Part shown: piece by piece, positions 53,063 to 62,044 of the stretch | How positions within the stretch are numbered: the first letter of the stretch is position 1 | How the letters are laid out: the number at the start of each line of letters is the position of its first letter | Assembly: GCA_934162255.1 (NCBI GenBank) | Contig: CAKPIG010000003.1 | Coordinates: 62,001-126,000 of the forward strand | DNA: 64,000 nucleotides | Source of the DNA: an uncultured Clostridia bacterium | Lineage (GTDB): Bacteria; Bacillota; Clostridia; TANB77; CAG-508 | Direction of reading: 5' to 3' | Made by a program: the position numbers and the translations under genes | The notes under the pieces: generated by a model | What the model saw: the letters and a program-made list of their open reading frames with translations, nothing else | What the model was told of the DNA's origin: nothing | The model's database searches: none

Positions 53063-55222
53063 ATGAAAATAATAAAAAGAGATGGAACAACAGTAGAATA
53101 TGATGCAGAAAAAATCAGGATAGCAATTGGAAAAGCAAATGATGAAGTTAGTAAAAAAGAAAGGGTTACAAAAGAAGAAATTGAAAAAATAATAAAATTT
53201 ATAGAAGAATTAGGCAAAAAAAGAATATTAGTAGAAGACATACAAGATATCATAGAAGAAAAATTAATGGAACTACAAAAATATCAATTAGCAAAAAAAT
53301 ATATAACATATAGATATACAAGAGAATTAGTTAGAAAAGCAAATACAACAGATCAATCAATAAAAGAATTAATTGATGGAGAAAGCGAATATTGGAATAA
53401 TGAAAATTCAAATAAAAATGCAAAGGTAGTAACAACACAAAGAGACTATATGGCAGGAATAACAAGTACAGATATAACAAGGAGATTTTTACTTCCAGAA
53501 GATATAGTAAAAGCACATGATGAAGGAGTAATTCATTTCCATGATGCAGACTATTTTGCACAAAATGCATTACACAATTGTGACTTAATAAACTTAGAAG
53601 ATATGCTACAAAATGGAACAAATATTAATGGAGTAATGATTGAAAAACCACATAGATTTTTAACTGCAATGACAATTGCAACACAAATAATAACAGCAGT
53701 AACTTCAAGCCAATATGGTGGAGCAACAGTAACAATGACACATTTAGCTCCATTTGTAAGAGACAGCTATAATGCATATTTGAAAAAATATAAAGAAAGA
53801 AATCTAAGTAAAGAACAATGCGAAAAATTTGCAAAAGAAGATTTAAATAAAGAAATAAAAGATGGAGTACAAACATTCCAATATCAAATAAATTCAATGA
53901 CAACTACAAATGGACAATCACCATTTTTAAGTGTATGCTTCTATTTAGGAGAAACTAAAGAATACAAAGAAGAACTTGCTATGATAATAGAAGAATTTTT
54001 AAATCAAAGAATATTAGGAATGAAAAATGAAAAAGGAGTATATATAACACCAGCATTTCCAAAATTGTTATATGTACTAGAAGAAGACAATATCCATGAA
54101 AATAGCAAATATTATTATTTAACCAAATTAGCTGCAAAATGTACAGCAAAAAGAATGGTTCCTGATTATATATCAGAAAAGAAAATGCTAGAATATAAAA
54201 TTGATAAAAATGGAAACGGAAATTGCTATCCATGTATGGGATGTAGATCATTCTTAACACCATATGTTGACCCAGAAACAAATAAACCAAAATATTATGG
54301 AAGATTCAACCAAGGTGTAGTAACAATAAATTTAGTAGATGTTGCATTATCATCTAAAAAAGATGTAAATAAATTCTGGAAAATATATGATGAAAGACTA
54401 GAACTATGTCATAGAGCATTGCAAGCTAGACACGAAAGACTTGCAAAAGCAACAAGTGATGTTGCACCAATATTATGGCAATATGGAGCTCTAGCAAGAT
54501 TGAAAAAAGGAGAATCAATACATAAATTACTACATGATGGATATTCAACAATATCATTAGGATATGCAGGACTATATGAATGTGTTAAATATATGACAGG
54601 GCATAGCCATACTGACAATGGAGATGGTAAAGAATTTGCAATAGAAGTTATGCAAAAATTAAATGACAAATGCAAAGAATGGAAAGAACAAGAAAATATT
54701 GACTATAGCGTATATGGAACACCAATTGAATCAACAACATATAAATTTGCAAAATGTCTAAGAAAAAGATTTGGAACAATTGAAGGAATTACAGATAGAG
54801 ATTATATAACAAATTCATATCATGTACCAGTATTTGAAGAAATAGACGCATTTACAAAATTAAAATTAGAAAGCGAATTCCAAAGATTAAGTCCAGGTGG
54901 AGCAATTTCATATATAGAAACACCAAACCTACAAAATAACTTAGATGTAGTACTTCAAGTAATAAAATTCATATATGACAACATAATGTATGCAGAACTA
55001 AATACCAAATCAGACTACTGCCAAAAATGTGGATTTGATGGAGAAATATTAATTGATGATAATCTAGAATGGTATTGCCCAAATTGTGGGAATAGAGACC
55101 ACAACACATTAAATGTTGCAAGAAGAACATGTGGATATATAGGAAGCAATTTCTGGAACAAAGGAAGAACTCAAGAAATAAAAGAACGAGTATTACACAT
55201 TGATAATAAGGATGATGAATAA
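53063..55222 (+). CDS. nrdD: Anaerobic ribonucleoside-triphosphate reductase
   Basis: 719-residue class III glycyl-radical ribonucleotide reductase, making dNTPs without oxygen. An N-terminal ATP-cone (KIIKRDGTTVEYDAEKI, about 2-90) is followed by the barrel domain with HDADYFAQNALHNCDL and MGCRSF. The C-terminal zinc site is CQKCG ... CPNCG (about 654-680) and the glycyl radical loop RTCGYIG lies near residue 693. The start follows GGAGAG. Its stop overlaps the nrdG start by one base. Confidence 0.97.
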   Translation: MKIIKRDGTTVEYDAEKIRIAIGKANDEVSKKERVTKEEIEKIIKFIEELGKKRILVEDIQDIIEEKLMELQKYQLAKKYITYRYTRELVRKANTTDQSIKELIDGESEYWNNENSNKNAKVVTTQRDYMAGITSTDITRRFLLPEDIVKAHDEGVIHFHDADYFAQNALHNCDLINLEDMLQNGTNINGVMIEKPHRFLTAMTIATQIITAVTSSQYGGATVTMTHLAPFVRDSYNAYLKKYKERNLSKEQCEKFAKEDLNKEIKDGVQTFQYQINSMTTTNGQSPFLSVCFYLGETKEYKEELAMIIEEFLNQRILGMKNEKGVYITPAFPKLLYVLEEDNIHENSKYYYLTKLAAKCTAKRMVPDYISEKKMLEYKIDKNGNGNCYPCMGCRSFLTPYVDPETNKPKYYGRFNQGVVTINLVDVALSSKKDVNKFWKIYDERLELCHRALQARHERLAKATSDVAPILWQYGALARLKKGESIHKLLHDGYSTISLGYAGLYECVKYMTGHSHTDNGDGKEFAIEVMQKLNDKCKEWKEQENIDYSVYGTPIESTTYKFAKCLRKRFGTIEGITDRDYITNSYHVPVFEEIDAFTKLKLESEFQRLSPGGAISYIETPNLQNNLDVVLQVIKFIYDNIMYAELNTKSDYCQKCGFDGEILIDDNLEWYCPNCGNRDHNTLNVARRTCGYIGSNFWNKGRTQEIKERVLHIDNKDDE

Positions 55223-55695
55223 TGAGATATAATAAAATTAGAAAAATGGACATTTCAAATGGCCCAGGAGTAAGAGTATCAATATTTATGCAAGGATGTG
55301 CATTTAACTGTCAAAACTGTTTCAATCAAGAAACACATGATTTTAATGGAGGAAAAGAATTTACAGATGAAACAATACAAAGAGTTTTAGAACTATGTAA
55401 CAATGAAAATATTGTAGGACTATCAATATTAGGAGGAGAACCAATGCATCCTAAAAATATTGAAGGAACAACCAAACTTGCAAAAGCATTTAAAGAAAAA
55501 TTTCCTAATAAAACATTGTGGGCATGGACAGGCTATAACTATGATAAAGATATAAAAGAAAAAGAAATAACAAAATACTTAGATGTACTTGTAGATGGTC
55601 AATATATCGATAAGCTAAGAAATCCTAATTTGGAGTGGAGAGGCTCATCAAACCAAAGAGTAATTAATTTAAAAAATAATGGTTGCAAAATATAA
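55222..55695 (+). CDS. nrdG: Anaerobic ribonucleotide reductase activating protein
   Basis: 157-residue radical-SAM activase that installs the glycyl radical on NrdD. The cluster motif CAFNCQNC (CxxxCxxC, about 26-33) is intact, with SILGGEP and the tail DGQYIDKLRNPNLEWRGSSNQR typical of NrdG. Translation is coupled to nrdD. Confidence 0.96.
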   Translation: MRYNKIRKMDISNGPGVRVSIFMQGCAFNCQNCFNQETHDFNGGKEFTDETIQRVLELCNNENIVGLSILGGEPMHPKNIEGTTKLAKAFKEKFPNKTLWAWTGYNYDKDIKEKEITKYLDVLVDGQYIDKLRNPNLEWRGSSNQRVINLKNNGCKI

Positions 55696-55737
55696 AATTT
55701 AATGTTATTATGATAAAAAAGTAAAGGGGTAGATGAA

Positions 55738-56436
55738 GTGAAGAAAAAAATTATTATAATAATAGCAGTTATTATCATATTAATAGCAGGAGGCTTTGGT
55801 TATTCAGTAATTGCTGACATAAAACAAGAAAAAAAACTAAATGAAGAACTAGAAAACATAAATATTATAGTAGATGACATGGAAAAATTAGATACACAAA
55901 AAGTTTATGAAGCTCTAGAAAGAACAGTAACTAAAGGAGATTATGGAGTAGTAGAGAAGGCATATAAAGACTATGTAAAAGGCTATTTTGATAATATTGT
56001 AAACATATTAGATGTATTAAATGATGAAAAATTAACCCAAATTCTATCAGCAGAAAACTATAAAAAAGATGGACCAGAATTCACAAATACAAAATTATAT
56101 ATTACAGAAACAAGAACAAAATTAGAAGCATATAAAGAAATATATTCAGAATTCTTCACAGAAGAAGAAGCAATGTCTTACATAAATGATAAAGGACTTG
56201 ACTCATATTATATAGACTTATATAAAAATGAAATAGTTGGAGACATAGAAAAAGAAAACGAAGACAAGACTGTAGAAAAATCAATTGATGAAATAATTCA
56301 ATTATTAGATTCTTCTGAAAACATAATAGACTTTTTAGCTGCAAATAAAAAATCATGGAAAATAGAAGGCGACGAAATAACATTTTACAAAGATTCATTA
56401 GCAGATGAATATAATGCATTGATTTCAGAAATGTAA
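55738..56436 (+). CDS. Membrane-anchored protein of unknown function, 232 aa
   Basis: Read from a GTG start (the nearby ATG is out of frame and stops at once), with AAAGGGG upstream. N-terminal membrane helix (about 4-26) and an extracytoplasmic, strongly helical acidic domain with many Glu/Lys and no cysteines. The end SWKIEGDEITFYKDSLADEYNALISEM looks like a short strand-helix finish. No family is recognised. It precedes another membrane-anchored protein. Confidence 0.65.
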   Translation: MKKKIIIIIAVIIILIAGGFGYSVIADIKQEKKLNEELENINIIVDDMEKLDTQKVYEALERTVTKGDYGVVEKAYKDYVKGYFDNIVNILDVLNDEKLTQILSAENYKKDGPEFTNTKLYITETRTKLEAYKEIYSEFFTEEEAMSYINDKGLDSYYIDLYKNEIVGDIEKENEDKTVEKSIDEIIQLLDSSENIIDFLAANKKSWKIEGDEITFYKDSLADEYNALISEM

Positions 56437-56441
56437 AAAAG

Positions 56442-56470
56442 AAGGATTACAAGCAAAATTGTAATCCTTT
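56442..56470 (+). terminator. Terminator after the 55738 gene
   Basis: AAGGATTACAA pairs with TTGTAATCCTT around GCAAAA. Confidence 0.85.
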
Positions 56471-56491
56471 ATTATATAGGGAGGATTTTAA

Positions 56492-57580
56492 ATGAAAAAA
56501 GGATTAAAAATAATAATATTAATAATTATAATTGCAATATTAATATTTGGAGGATACAAAATCACAGAAAATAGAAAAACAACTATTAGCAAAAATAATA
56601 ATAGTAGTGAAAAATCAAATATGGATATAATTTTATCATTAGAAGATAAAATGTCAGAAAATTCAGCATGGTGTGGAACATTTAACCTTATATGGAACGA
56701 CTTGAAAAATGACTTAGCAAAACAAGACATAGTATTTACACCTCAAACAGAAGTAGTTGAAAATCTAAACAAAGGAACATTCAATACTTCAAAAATATCT
56801 GATAAAAGTTATTATAAAGTATACGGAAGACCAACACTTGAATTAAAAAAACAAATTGAAAATGCAATAAAAGAAAAATTTAATGAAACAAGTGACATAC
56901 TAGATAGCTTCAATTGGAACAATTCAGGAGAAAATGACTACTTTTTATATGCAATGTTAAAAAAAGAGTTTGAATTCCCAAAAGTGTTTACAAAATTCGA
57001 AAATCAAAAATTTGGAGAATATGAAAATGTAAAATATTTTGGAATTGATAATACAACAGACGAACAAGTAAGAGATCAAGTAAAAGTATTATATTACAAT
57101 TCTAAAGAAGATTTTGCAATAAAACTAATCACAAAAACAGATGATGAAGTAATAATTTCAAAAGGTAGCAATGCAAGTAGCTTTATAGAAGCTTATGAAA
57201 AAATTAATGAAAATTCAGAAAATTATAAAGGTAGCAAAATTTTATTAGAAAACGAAAATGTTAAAATCCCTAACATTGATTTTAAACTTGAAAAAGACAT
57301 TGACGAAGTAGAAGGAAAACCATTTCGTTTTTCAGATGGAAGAGAATATCAAATAGATAAAGCTTTACAAACAATACAATTTTCATTAGATGAAAAAGGT
57401 GGAAAAATTAAAAGTGAAGCAGGAATGATGGTAAAAGAAACCGCAATTTTACAGCCAGAAGAAAAAAGAGAATTTGTTGTAGATAGTGCATTTTGCATAT
57501 TCTTGAAAGAAAAAGATAAAGATTTACCATATTTTGCAGCTCAAATAACAGATATTTCACAAGTGCAAAAGTTAAAATAA
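56492..57580 (+). CDS. Membrane-tethered serpin-like protein
   Basis: 362 residues. A membrane helix (about 5-21) and Asn/Ser linker precede a globular domain of serpin size. Near the C-terminus, residues 287-313 (YQIDKALQTIQFSLDEKGGK then SEAGMMV) resemble the serpin strand 5A plus hinge. About 25 residues later FVVDSAFCIFLKE, followed by YFAAQITD, resembles the FxxDxPFxFxIxD strands that end serpins. The hinge lacks the run of small residues seen in inhibitory serpins, so protease inhibition is doubtful. WCGTFNLIWNDL (60-71) is another conserved-looking patch. The start follows GGGAGG. The assignment is from pattern only. Confidence 0.5.
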   Translation: MKKGLKIIILIIIIAILIFGGYKITENRKTTISKNNNSSEKSNMDIILSLEDKMSENSAWCGTFNLIWNDLKNDLAKQDIVFTPQTEVVENLNKGTFNTSKISDKSYYKVYGRPTLELKKQIENAIKEKFNETSDILDSFNWNNSGENDYFLYAMLKKEFEFPKVFTKFENQKFGEYENVKYFGIDNTTDEQVRDQVKVLYYNSKEDFAIKLITKTDDEVIISKGSNASSFIEAYEKINENSENYKGSKILLENENVKIPNIDFKLEKDIDEVEGKPFRFSDGREYQIDKALQTIQFSLDEKGGKIKSEAGMMVKETAILQPEEKREFVVDSAFCIFLKEKDKDLPYFAAQITDISQVQKLK

Positions 57581-57598
57581 ATATTGAAAAAAGAATAT

Positions 57599-57650
57599 AA
57601 GATAGCAATAAAAAGCTGAAATAAATAGGTTTACTATTGCTATCTTTTTT
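57599..57650 (+). terminator. Terminator of the serpin-like gene
   Basis: AAGATAGCAATA pairs with TATTGCTATCTT across a 24-nt loop, followed by T's. Confidence 0.8.
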
Positions 57651-57675
57651 GTGCTTATAAGAATTTTTGAATTTG

Positions 57676-57703
57676 TTGACAAAATAATGTAAATAGGTAT
57701 AAA
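57676..57703 (+). promoter_or_regulatory. Promoter of the pilin-like gene
   Basis: TTGACA (57676-57681), 16-bp spacer, TATAAA (57698-57703). Confidence 0.6.
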
Positions 57704-57757
57704 ATAAAACAAAACGTTTTAAAATAAATGCATCAAAAGATGAAAGGAAAGAGTAAA

Positions 57758-58906
57758 ATGCAAGAAAAAAGAGGAATAAGAGGAGTTACATTAATAGCAT
57801 TAGTAGTAACAATAGTGGTGTTACTAATTTTAGCAGGAGTAGCAATAGCAATGCTAAGAGGACAAAATGGAATACTAAGTGAAGCAGAGAGTGCAAAAAC
57901 AGCAACAGAAAATAAAGGAGCAGAGGAAAAAGTAGGACTAGCAATATCAGCAGCAAAAGCAAAAGGATTGGGAACACTAGAAGTAGAGAAATTAAAAGAA
58001 GAAATAGAAAATAATTATGGAGGAACTATAGCAGGAACAAATTTTCCAATAACAGTAACAATAGGTGAACAAGCATTTATAGTAAAAGAGGATGGAACAA
58101 TAGTAGTTGCAAAAGAAGCAAGTATAGGAAGTTATGTGGAATATGATATGACATATATAGATATGTATTCAGGCCAAGAATATACAGCAACAAATGGCTG
58201 GAGATATATAGGAAGAGATGATGCAGGAAATCAACTAATAGTGAGTACAGGAATACCAGCAATATTGTATTATGATTATAATAATAATATAGGAAATCAA
58301 GCAGATGAAGGAGCAAATAGTTGGTGGGCAACAAAAAAAGAAATAAGCTTAATAGCAGACACATTATATAAAACAGATAAAGGATATGATTATAATACAG
58401 ATAATGGAGAACCAAACAAATATGCAGCATATGGAATGAGATATAAATTTAAAAATATACCATTTTCATATCAAGCAACTGGAACAAATGTAAGTACAGC
58501 TAATACAGGAATATTTAGAAAAGTAGGAGATATAACAAGTGGAGAAAATATAAGTTTAAACTTTAAAGCAAATGAAGCAGAAGTTGTAGATGTACACAAT
58601 TTAACATTAACAGAATTAAATAGAGCAACAAATAAAGCAAATGCAATAAGTAGAGAAGATACAAATATAGATTCAGGATTTAAAGATTTAGAAGGAACAG
58701 CAGAAGGGTTATTTGATATGCAAAAATTAGATGGATATACACGAGATTACCGTTATTGGTTGGCTTTACCTAATGCGAGCAGTAGGTATGGTGTGTACAG
58801 TGTGCATTATGACGATAGTAACATTGGTAGCACCATTAGTGGCTATCTTGGAGTTAGACCAGTAGTTTGTCTAAAATCTGATGTTCAATTAATAGTAGTA
58901 GACTAA
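57758..58906 (+). CDS. Pilin-like surface protein with DUF6273-like, possibly hypervariable C-terminus
   Basis: About 382 residues. The N-terminus RGIRGVTLIALVVTIVVLLI is a type IV prepilin-like helix, with Ala where classic pilins have Glu5, followed by an amphipathic helical region (to about 90) and a C-terminal globular domain from about 127. That domain ends in YWLALP ... YLGVRPVVCLKSD, the DUF6273-like pattern. The ATG at 57758 follows AAAGGAAAG; the frame opening at 57728 lacks a site. Codons in the body end almost always in A, but from about 58742 most end in T or C. Probably exported to the surface; function unknown. Confidence 0.75.
   Translation: MQEKRGIRGVTLIALVVTIVVLLILAGVAIAMLRGQNGILSEAESAKTATENKGAEEKVGLAISAAKAKGLGTLEVEKLKEEIENNYGGTIAGTNFPITVTIGEQAFIVKEDGTIVVAKEASIGSYVEYDMTYIDMYSGQEYTATNGWRYIGRDDAGNQLIVSTGIPAILYYDYNNNIGNQADEGANSWWATKKEISLIADTLYKTDKGYDYNTDNGEPNKYAAYGMRYKFKNIPFSYQATGTNVSTANTGIFRKVGDITSGENISLNFKANEAEVVDVHNLTLTELNRATNKANAISREDTNIDSGFKDLEGTAEGLFDMQKLDGYTRDYRYWLALPNASSRYGVYSVHYDDSNIGSTISGYLGVRPVVCLKSDVQLIVVD
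58739..58860 (+). other. Compositionally distinct segment at the end of the pilin-like gene
   Basis: About 40 codons from TRDYRYW onward use TAT, TAC, AGT, AGC, GGT, GAC, AAC, ATT, ACC, CGT and CGA, whereas upstream codons are nearly all A-ending. The change is abrupt and the A-rich style returns at about 58860 (GGAGTTAGACCAGTA). See findings for the variable-region hypothesis. Confidence 0.7.
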
Positions 58907-58954
58907 TCAAGCAAAGCAAAAAAATTAAAATGGAATATTAAAATAAATAAGAAA

Positions 58955-58987
58955 AACAGTGTAATTTAGTTGTTACACGGTTTTTTT
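58955..58987 (+). terminator. Terminator of the pilin-like gene
   Basis: AACAGTGTAA pairs with TTACACGGTT (one wobble), followed by T's. Confidence 0.85.
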
Positions 58988-59026
58988 CATGAATACTTTA
59001 TCCTGATAACTGATAAGTTATAAAAT

Positions 59027-59055
59027 TTGACGATTATACCGATATGGTATATAAT
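59027..59055 (+). promoter_or_regulatory. Consensus promoter 205 bp upstream of yebC
   Basis: TTGACG (59027-59032), 17-bp spacer, TATAAT (59050-59055). It heads a leader of about 200 nt; a second, weaker -10-like TACAAT lies at about 59175. Confidence 0.65.
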
Positions 59056-59081
59056 ATGAGTATGATTGTCAAGAAGAAGGA

Positions 59082-59144
59082 ATGTTAATATCTGCAATGC
59101 GCGGAATTGATAGCAGAACTACTAGGAAAAAGGAATTTATTTAA
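59082..59144 (+). CDS. Possible 20-codon leader ORF
   Basis: ATG to TAA encoding 20 residues beginning MLISAMRGIDS, preceded by AAGAAGGA close to the start and about 20 nt downstream of a consensus promoter. It could be a leader peptide or the remnant of a gene; the segment around GCAATGCGCGGAATTG is more GC-rich than its surroundings. The 353-bp gap (58907-59259) holds this, one terminator and two promoter-like elements. Confidence 0.25.
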   Translation: MLISAMRGIDSRTTRKKEFI

Positions 59145-59259
59145 AAAAATACTACACAAATATGAAATAATGTGATACAATAAAAGACGAAAATTATAAG
59201 ATAAAGGGATAACAGCCTTAAAAATAGTAGAGTGAAAAATAAAAAGAGGAGGAAATAAT

Positions 59260-59985
59260 ATGTCAGGACATAGCAAATGGCACAATATACAAGCAAAAAA
59301 AGGAAAAGCAGATGCAGCAAGAGGAAAAGTATTTACTAAATTAGGAAGAGAATTACTAATTGCAGTAAAACAAGGTGGACCAGATCCTGCAGGAAATTCA
59401 AAATTAAAAGATGTAATTGCAAAATGTAAAGCTGCAAATATGCCAAATGATACAATAAATAATGCAATAAAAAAAGCATCAGGAGAAGGAAGTACAGCAA
59501 CATATGAAGAAATAACATATGAAGGATATGGACCATGCGGTGTAGCAGTAATAGTAAATGCTAATACAGATAACAGAAATAGAACAGCTGCAGATGTAAG
59601 ACATGTATTTGACAAAGCTGGAGGAAATTTAGGAACAAATGGATGTGTATCATACATGTTTAATAAAAAAGGAGTAATAGTTATTGAAAAAGCTTCAACA
59701 TCAATGGATGAAGAAGAATTAATGATGTTAGCATTAGATGCAGGAGCAGAAGATTTTAATTCATCTGAAGAAGTATATGAAATAACAACAGACCCATCTA
59801 ATTTTTCAGAAGTAAGAGAAAAATTAGAAGAAGCTGGACTAACATTCTTAGAAGCAGATGTTCAAATGATACCAACGACAACAGTTGCATTAGATGATGC
59901 TGGTGTTGAAAAAATGGAAAGACTAATAGAAAGATTAGAAGAACTTGATGATGTAATGGATGTTTATCACAACTGGGAAGAATAA
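59260..59985 (+). CDS. yebC: YebC/PmpR-family protein
   Basis: 241 residues beginning SGHSKWHNIQAKKGKADAAR, the family signature, with the three-domain YebC layout and acidic segments (EEITYEGYGPCGVAVIV, about 90). Relatives act as transcription regulators or as translation factors that relieve stalling at proline stretches. AGAGGAGG precedes the start. It lies between the pilin-like gene and the spoIIIA operon, with terminators on both sides. Confidence 0.95.
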   Translation: MSGHSKWHNIQAKKGKADAARGKVFTKLGRELLIAVKQGGPDPAGNSKLKDVIAKCKAANMPNDTINNAIKKASGEGSTATYEEITYEGYGPCGVAVIVNANTDNRNRTAADVRHVFDKAGGNLGTNGCVSYMFNKKGVIVIEKASTSMDEEELMMLALDAGAEDFNSSEEVYEITTDPSNFSEVREKLEEAGLTFLEADVQMIPTTTVALDDAGVEKMERLIERLEELDDVMDVYHNWEE

Positions 59986-60012
59986 AAAAATAAGTTCTAA
60001 ATTAAAAATAAG

Positions 60013-60041
60013 GAGCATATATTATATATATATGCTCTTTT
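60013..60041 (+). terminator. Terminator between yebC and spoIIIAA
   Basis: GAGCATATA pairs with TATATGCTC across a short AT loop, followed by TTTT. Confidence 0.8.
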
Positions 60042-60065
60042 AATGTGCATGAGAAAGGACAAATT

Positions 60066-60899
60066 ATGTTGGAGTATCTGTCAACAAATATAAGAAGAGA
60101 ACTTGAAAAAGATATGCAAGATGATATTGAGGAAATTAGATTAAGAAATAATAAAAAATTGACATTAAAAATAGGAAGAAAATTAAAAACATTGGACTAT
60201 ATCGTAAATACTCAAGATGTATTGCAAACTTTTGAAAAAATATGTGAAAATTCAGTATATTCATATAGAAGGCAAATATGTGATGGATTTATAACTATAA
60301 GAGGTGGGCATAGAGTTGGAATAGTTGGAAGTGCTGTAATTGAAAATGGACAAGTTATAAATATGAATTATATATCTAGTTTAAATTTTAGAATAGCTAG
60401 GCAAAAAATAGGATGCAGTAATAATATAATTGATGAACTCATAGGTCATAATACATTAATAATATCTCCACCTGGTTGTGGTAAAACAACATTGTTAAGA
60501 GACATTATCAGGAACATCAGTAATAGAGGCTTTACTGTTGGAGTTGTAGATGAAAGAGGCGAAATTGCAGCAATGTATAAAGGCATTCCTCAAAATGATA
60601 TAGGAGAAAATACTGATGTTATAGATAATATTCCAAAAGATAGAGGAATGAGAATTCTTGTGCGTTCTATGTCGCCAGAAATAATAGCATGTGATGAAAT
60701 AGGAAGCTATGAAGATGTGTGTGCAATTGATTATGCAATGTGCTCAGGTGTGAAGGGAATATTTACAGCACATGGAGAGAATATAGAAGAAATAAATAAA
60801 AATCCGGAACTTTCAAAATTAATGCAAAAACACGTATTTGAAAGAATTGTTGTATTAAATCCTCAAAAATTAGGGGAGACAAGATGCATACATATATAA
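60066..60899 (+). CDS. spoIIIAA: Stage III sporulation protein AA (ATPase)
   Basis: Cytoplasmic secretion-type ATPase of the SpoIIIA-SpoIIQ channel linking mother cell and forespore. 277 residues with Walker A SPPGCGKTTLLRD (about 134-146), VVDERGEIAA, a Walker B-like EIIACDEIG, and FTAHGENIEEI. The ATG at 60066 follows GAAAGGA; the frame opening at 60045 is unsupported. First gene of spoIIIAA-AG, expressed in the mother cell under sigma-E in Bacillus. Confidence 0.93.
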   Translation: MLEYLSTNIRRELEKDMQDDIEEIRLRNNKKLTLKIGRKLKTLDYIVNTQDVLQTFEKICENSVYSYRRQICDGFITIRGGHRVGIVGSAVIENGQVINMNYISSLNFRIARQKIGCSNNIIDELIGHNTLIISPPGCGKTTLLRDIIRNISNRGFTVGVVDERGEIAAMYKGIPQNDIGENTDVIDNIPKDRGMRILVRSMSPEIIACDEIGSYEDVCAIDYAMCSGVKGIFTAHGENIEEINKNPELSKLMQKHVFERIVVLNPQKLGETRCIHI

Positions 60900-60917
60900 A
60901 TATAAAGGAGACTGGTT

Positions 60918-61427
60918 ATGCAAATAATTAAATACATATTATTAATATTAATATTTTTATTATCAGCTGCAATAGGTATTGCCGTGTCGAAAATTTTTGA
61001 AAATAGAGTAAAAGAATTAAGAGAATTTAAAAATAATTTAAACATAATGAAAAATAAGATTAAATTTACATATGAACCTTTAAAAGAAATATTTTGCGAT
61101 ATAGCAAATGAAAGTGCTAGTGCTGTAGAAAAGATATTTAAAAAAATATCTATAAAAATGGAAAACAATCAACTTAAAGAGGTGTGGGAAAATTCTATAC
61201 AAGAAGCAGATATAAGTTTAAATCAAGAAGATAAAGACATAATAAAGCGACTTGGAAAATTATTAGGTCAAACTGATGTTGATGGACAATTAAGTGAAAT
61301 AGAACTTACAGAGAGTTTTTTAGATATTCAAATTCAAAAAGCTGAAGAAGCCAAAAAGAAAAATCAAAAATTGTATAAAACTTTAGGAATTGTTATGGGT
61401 CTAGTATTTGTGATAATTCTAATATAG
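60918..61427 (+). CDS. spoIIIAB: Stage III sporulation protein AB
   Basis: 169-residue membrane protein resembling GspF-type secretion components. Helix at the N-terminus (about 3-22), a long helical cytoplasmic region with LGKLLGQTDVDGQLSEIELTE (about 112), and a C-terminal helix (VMGLVFVIILI). The length and position after spoIIIAA settle the identity. Confidence 0.9.
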   Translation: MQIIKYILLILIFLLSAAIGIAVSKIFENRVKELREFKNNLNIMKNKIKFTYEPLKEIFCDIANESASAVEKIFKKISIKMENNQLKEVWENSIQEADISLNQEDKDIIKRLGKLLGQTDVDGQLSEIELTESFLDIQIQKAEEAKKKNQKLYKTLGIVMGLVFVIILI

Positions 61428-61435
61428 GGGGATTT

Positions 61436-61630
61436 ATGGATATAAATTTATTATTTAAAATAGCAGCAATAGGAATACTTGTTGCTGTGTTACATCAAGT
61501 GTTAGTAAGAGCTGGAAGAGAAGATCAGGCGATGATGACAACACTTGCAGGATTAGTTATTGTTTTATCAATGGTAATACAACAAATAAGTTCACTATTT
61601 GAATCTGTTAGAACATTATTTAATCTATAA
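61436..61630 (+). CDS. spoIIIAC: Stage III sporulation protein AC
   Basis: 64-residue protein with two membrane helices (about 6-26 and 33-50) and the family motif LVRAGREDQAMMTTLAG between them. Starts 8 bp after spoIIIAB with AGGGGG upstream. Confidence 0.92.
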   Translation: MDINLLFKIAAIGILVAVLHQVLVRAGREDQAMMTTLAGLVIVLSMVIQQISSLFESVRTLFNL

Positions 61631-61640
61631 GAGGTACAAT

Positions 61641-62030
61641 ATGGAAGAAATAATTAAAATAGTTGGAATTGGATTATCTGCTTTGGTTATAATAATCATA
61701 TTAAGACAATACAAACCAGAATATGCAATATATGTTTCAATGATAGCAGGGGTATTGATACTATTTTTAGCAATTGAAAAAATAACGGGAATAATTAATC
61801 TATTACAAACTATTTCAAACAAAACATATATAAATAAAACATTCTTGAATATTTTGTTAAAAATAACAGGAATAGCAATTTTAACAGAATTTGCAGTAAG
61901 TATATGTAATGATAGTGGAGAAAAAGCAATAGCTAGCAAAATAGAGATAGGAAGCAAGGTAATAATAATTACAATGTCTATGCCAATAATTACAAGTTTA
62001 TTAGAACTAATTGTAGAGATATTGCCATAA
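61641..62030 (+). CDS. spoIIIAD: Stage III sporulation protein AD
   Basis: 129-residue membrane protein with four hydrophobic segments and the SpoIIIAD pattern GIAILTEFAVSICNDSGEKAIASKIEIGSKVIII (split as seen at about 76-110). The start at 61641 follows AAGAGGTAC; the frame opening at 61599 overlaps spoIIIAC. Confidence 0.92.
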   Translation: MEEIIKIVGIGLSALVIIIILRQYKPEYAIYVSMIAGVLILFLAIEKITGIINLLQTISNKTYINKTFLNILLKITGIAILTEFAVSICNDSGEKAIASKIEIGSKVIIITMSMPIITSLLELIVEILP

Positions 62031-62044
62031 TAAAGGAGTCACTA

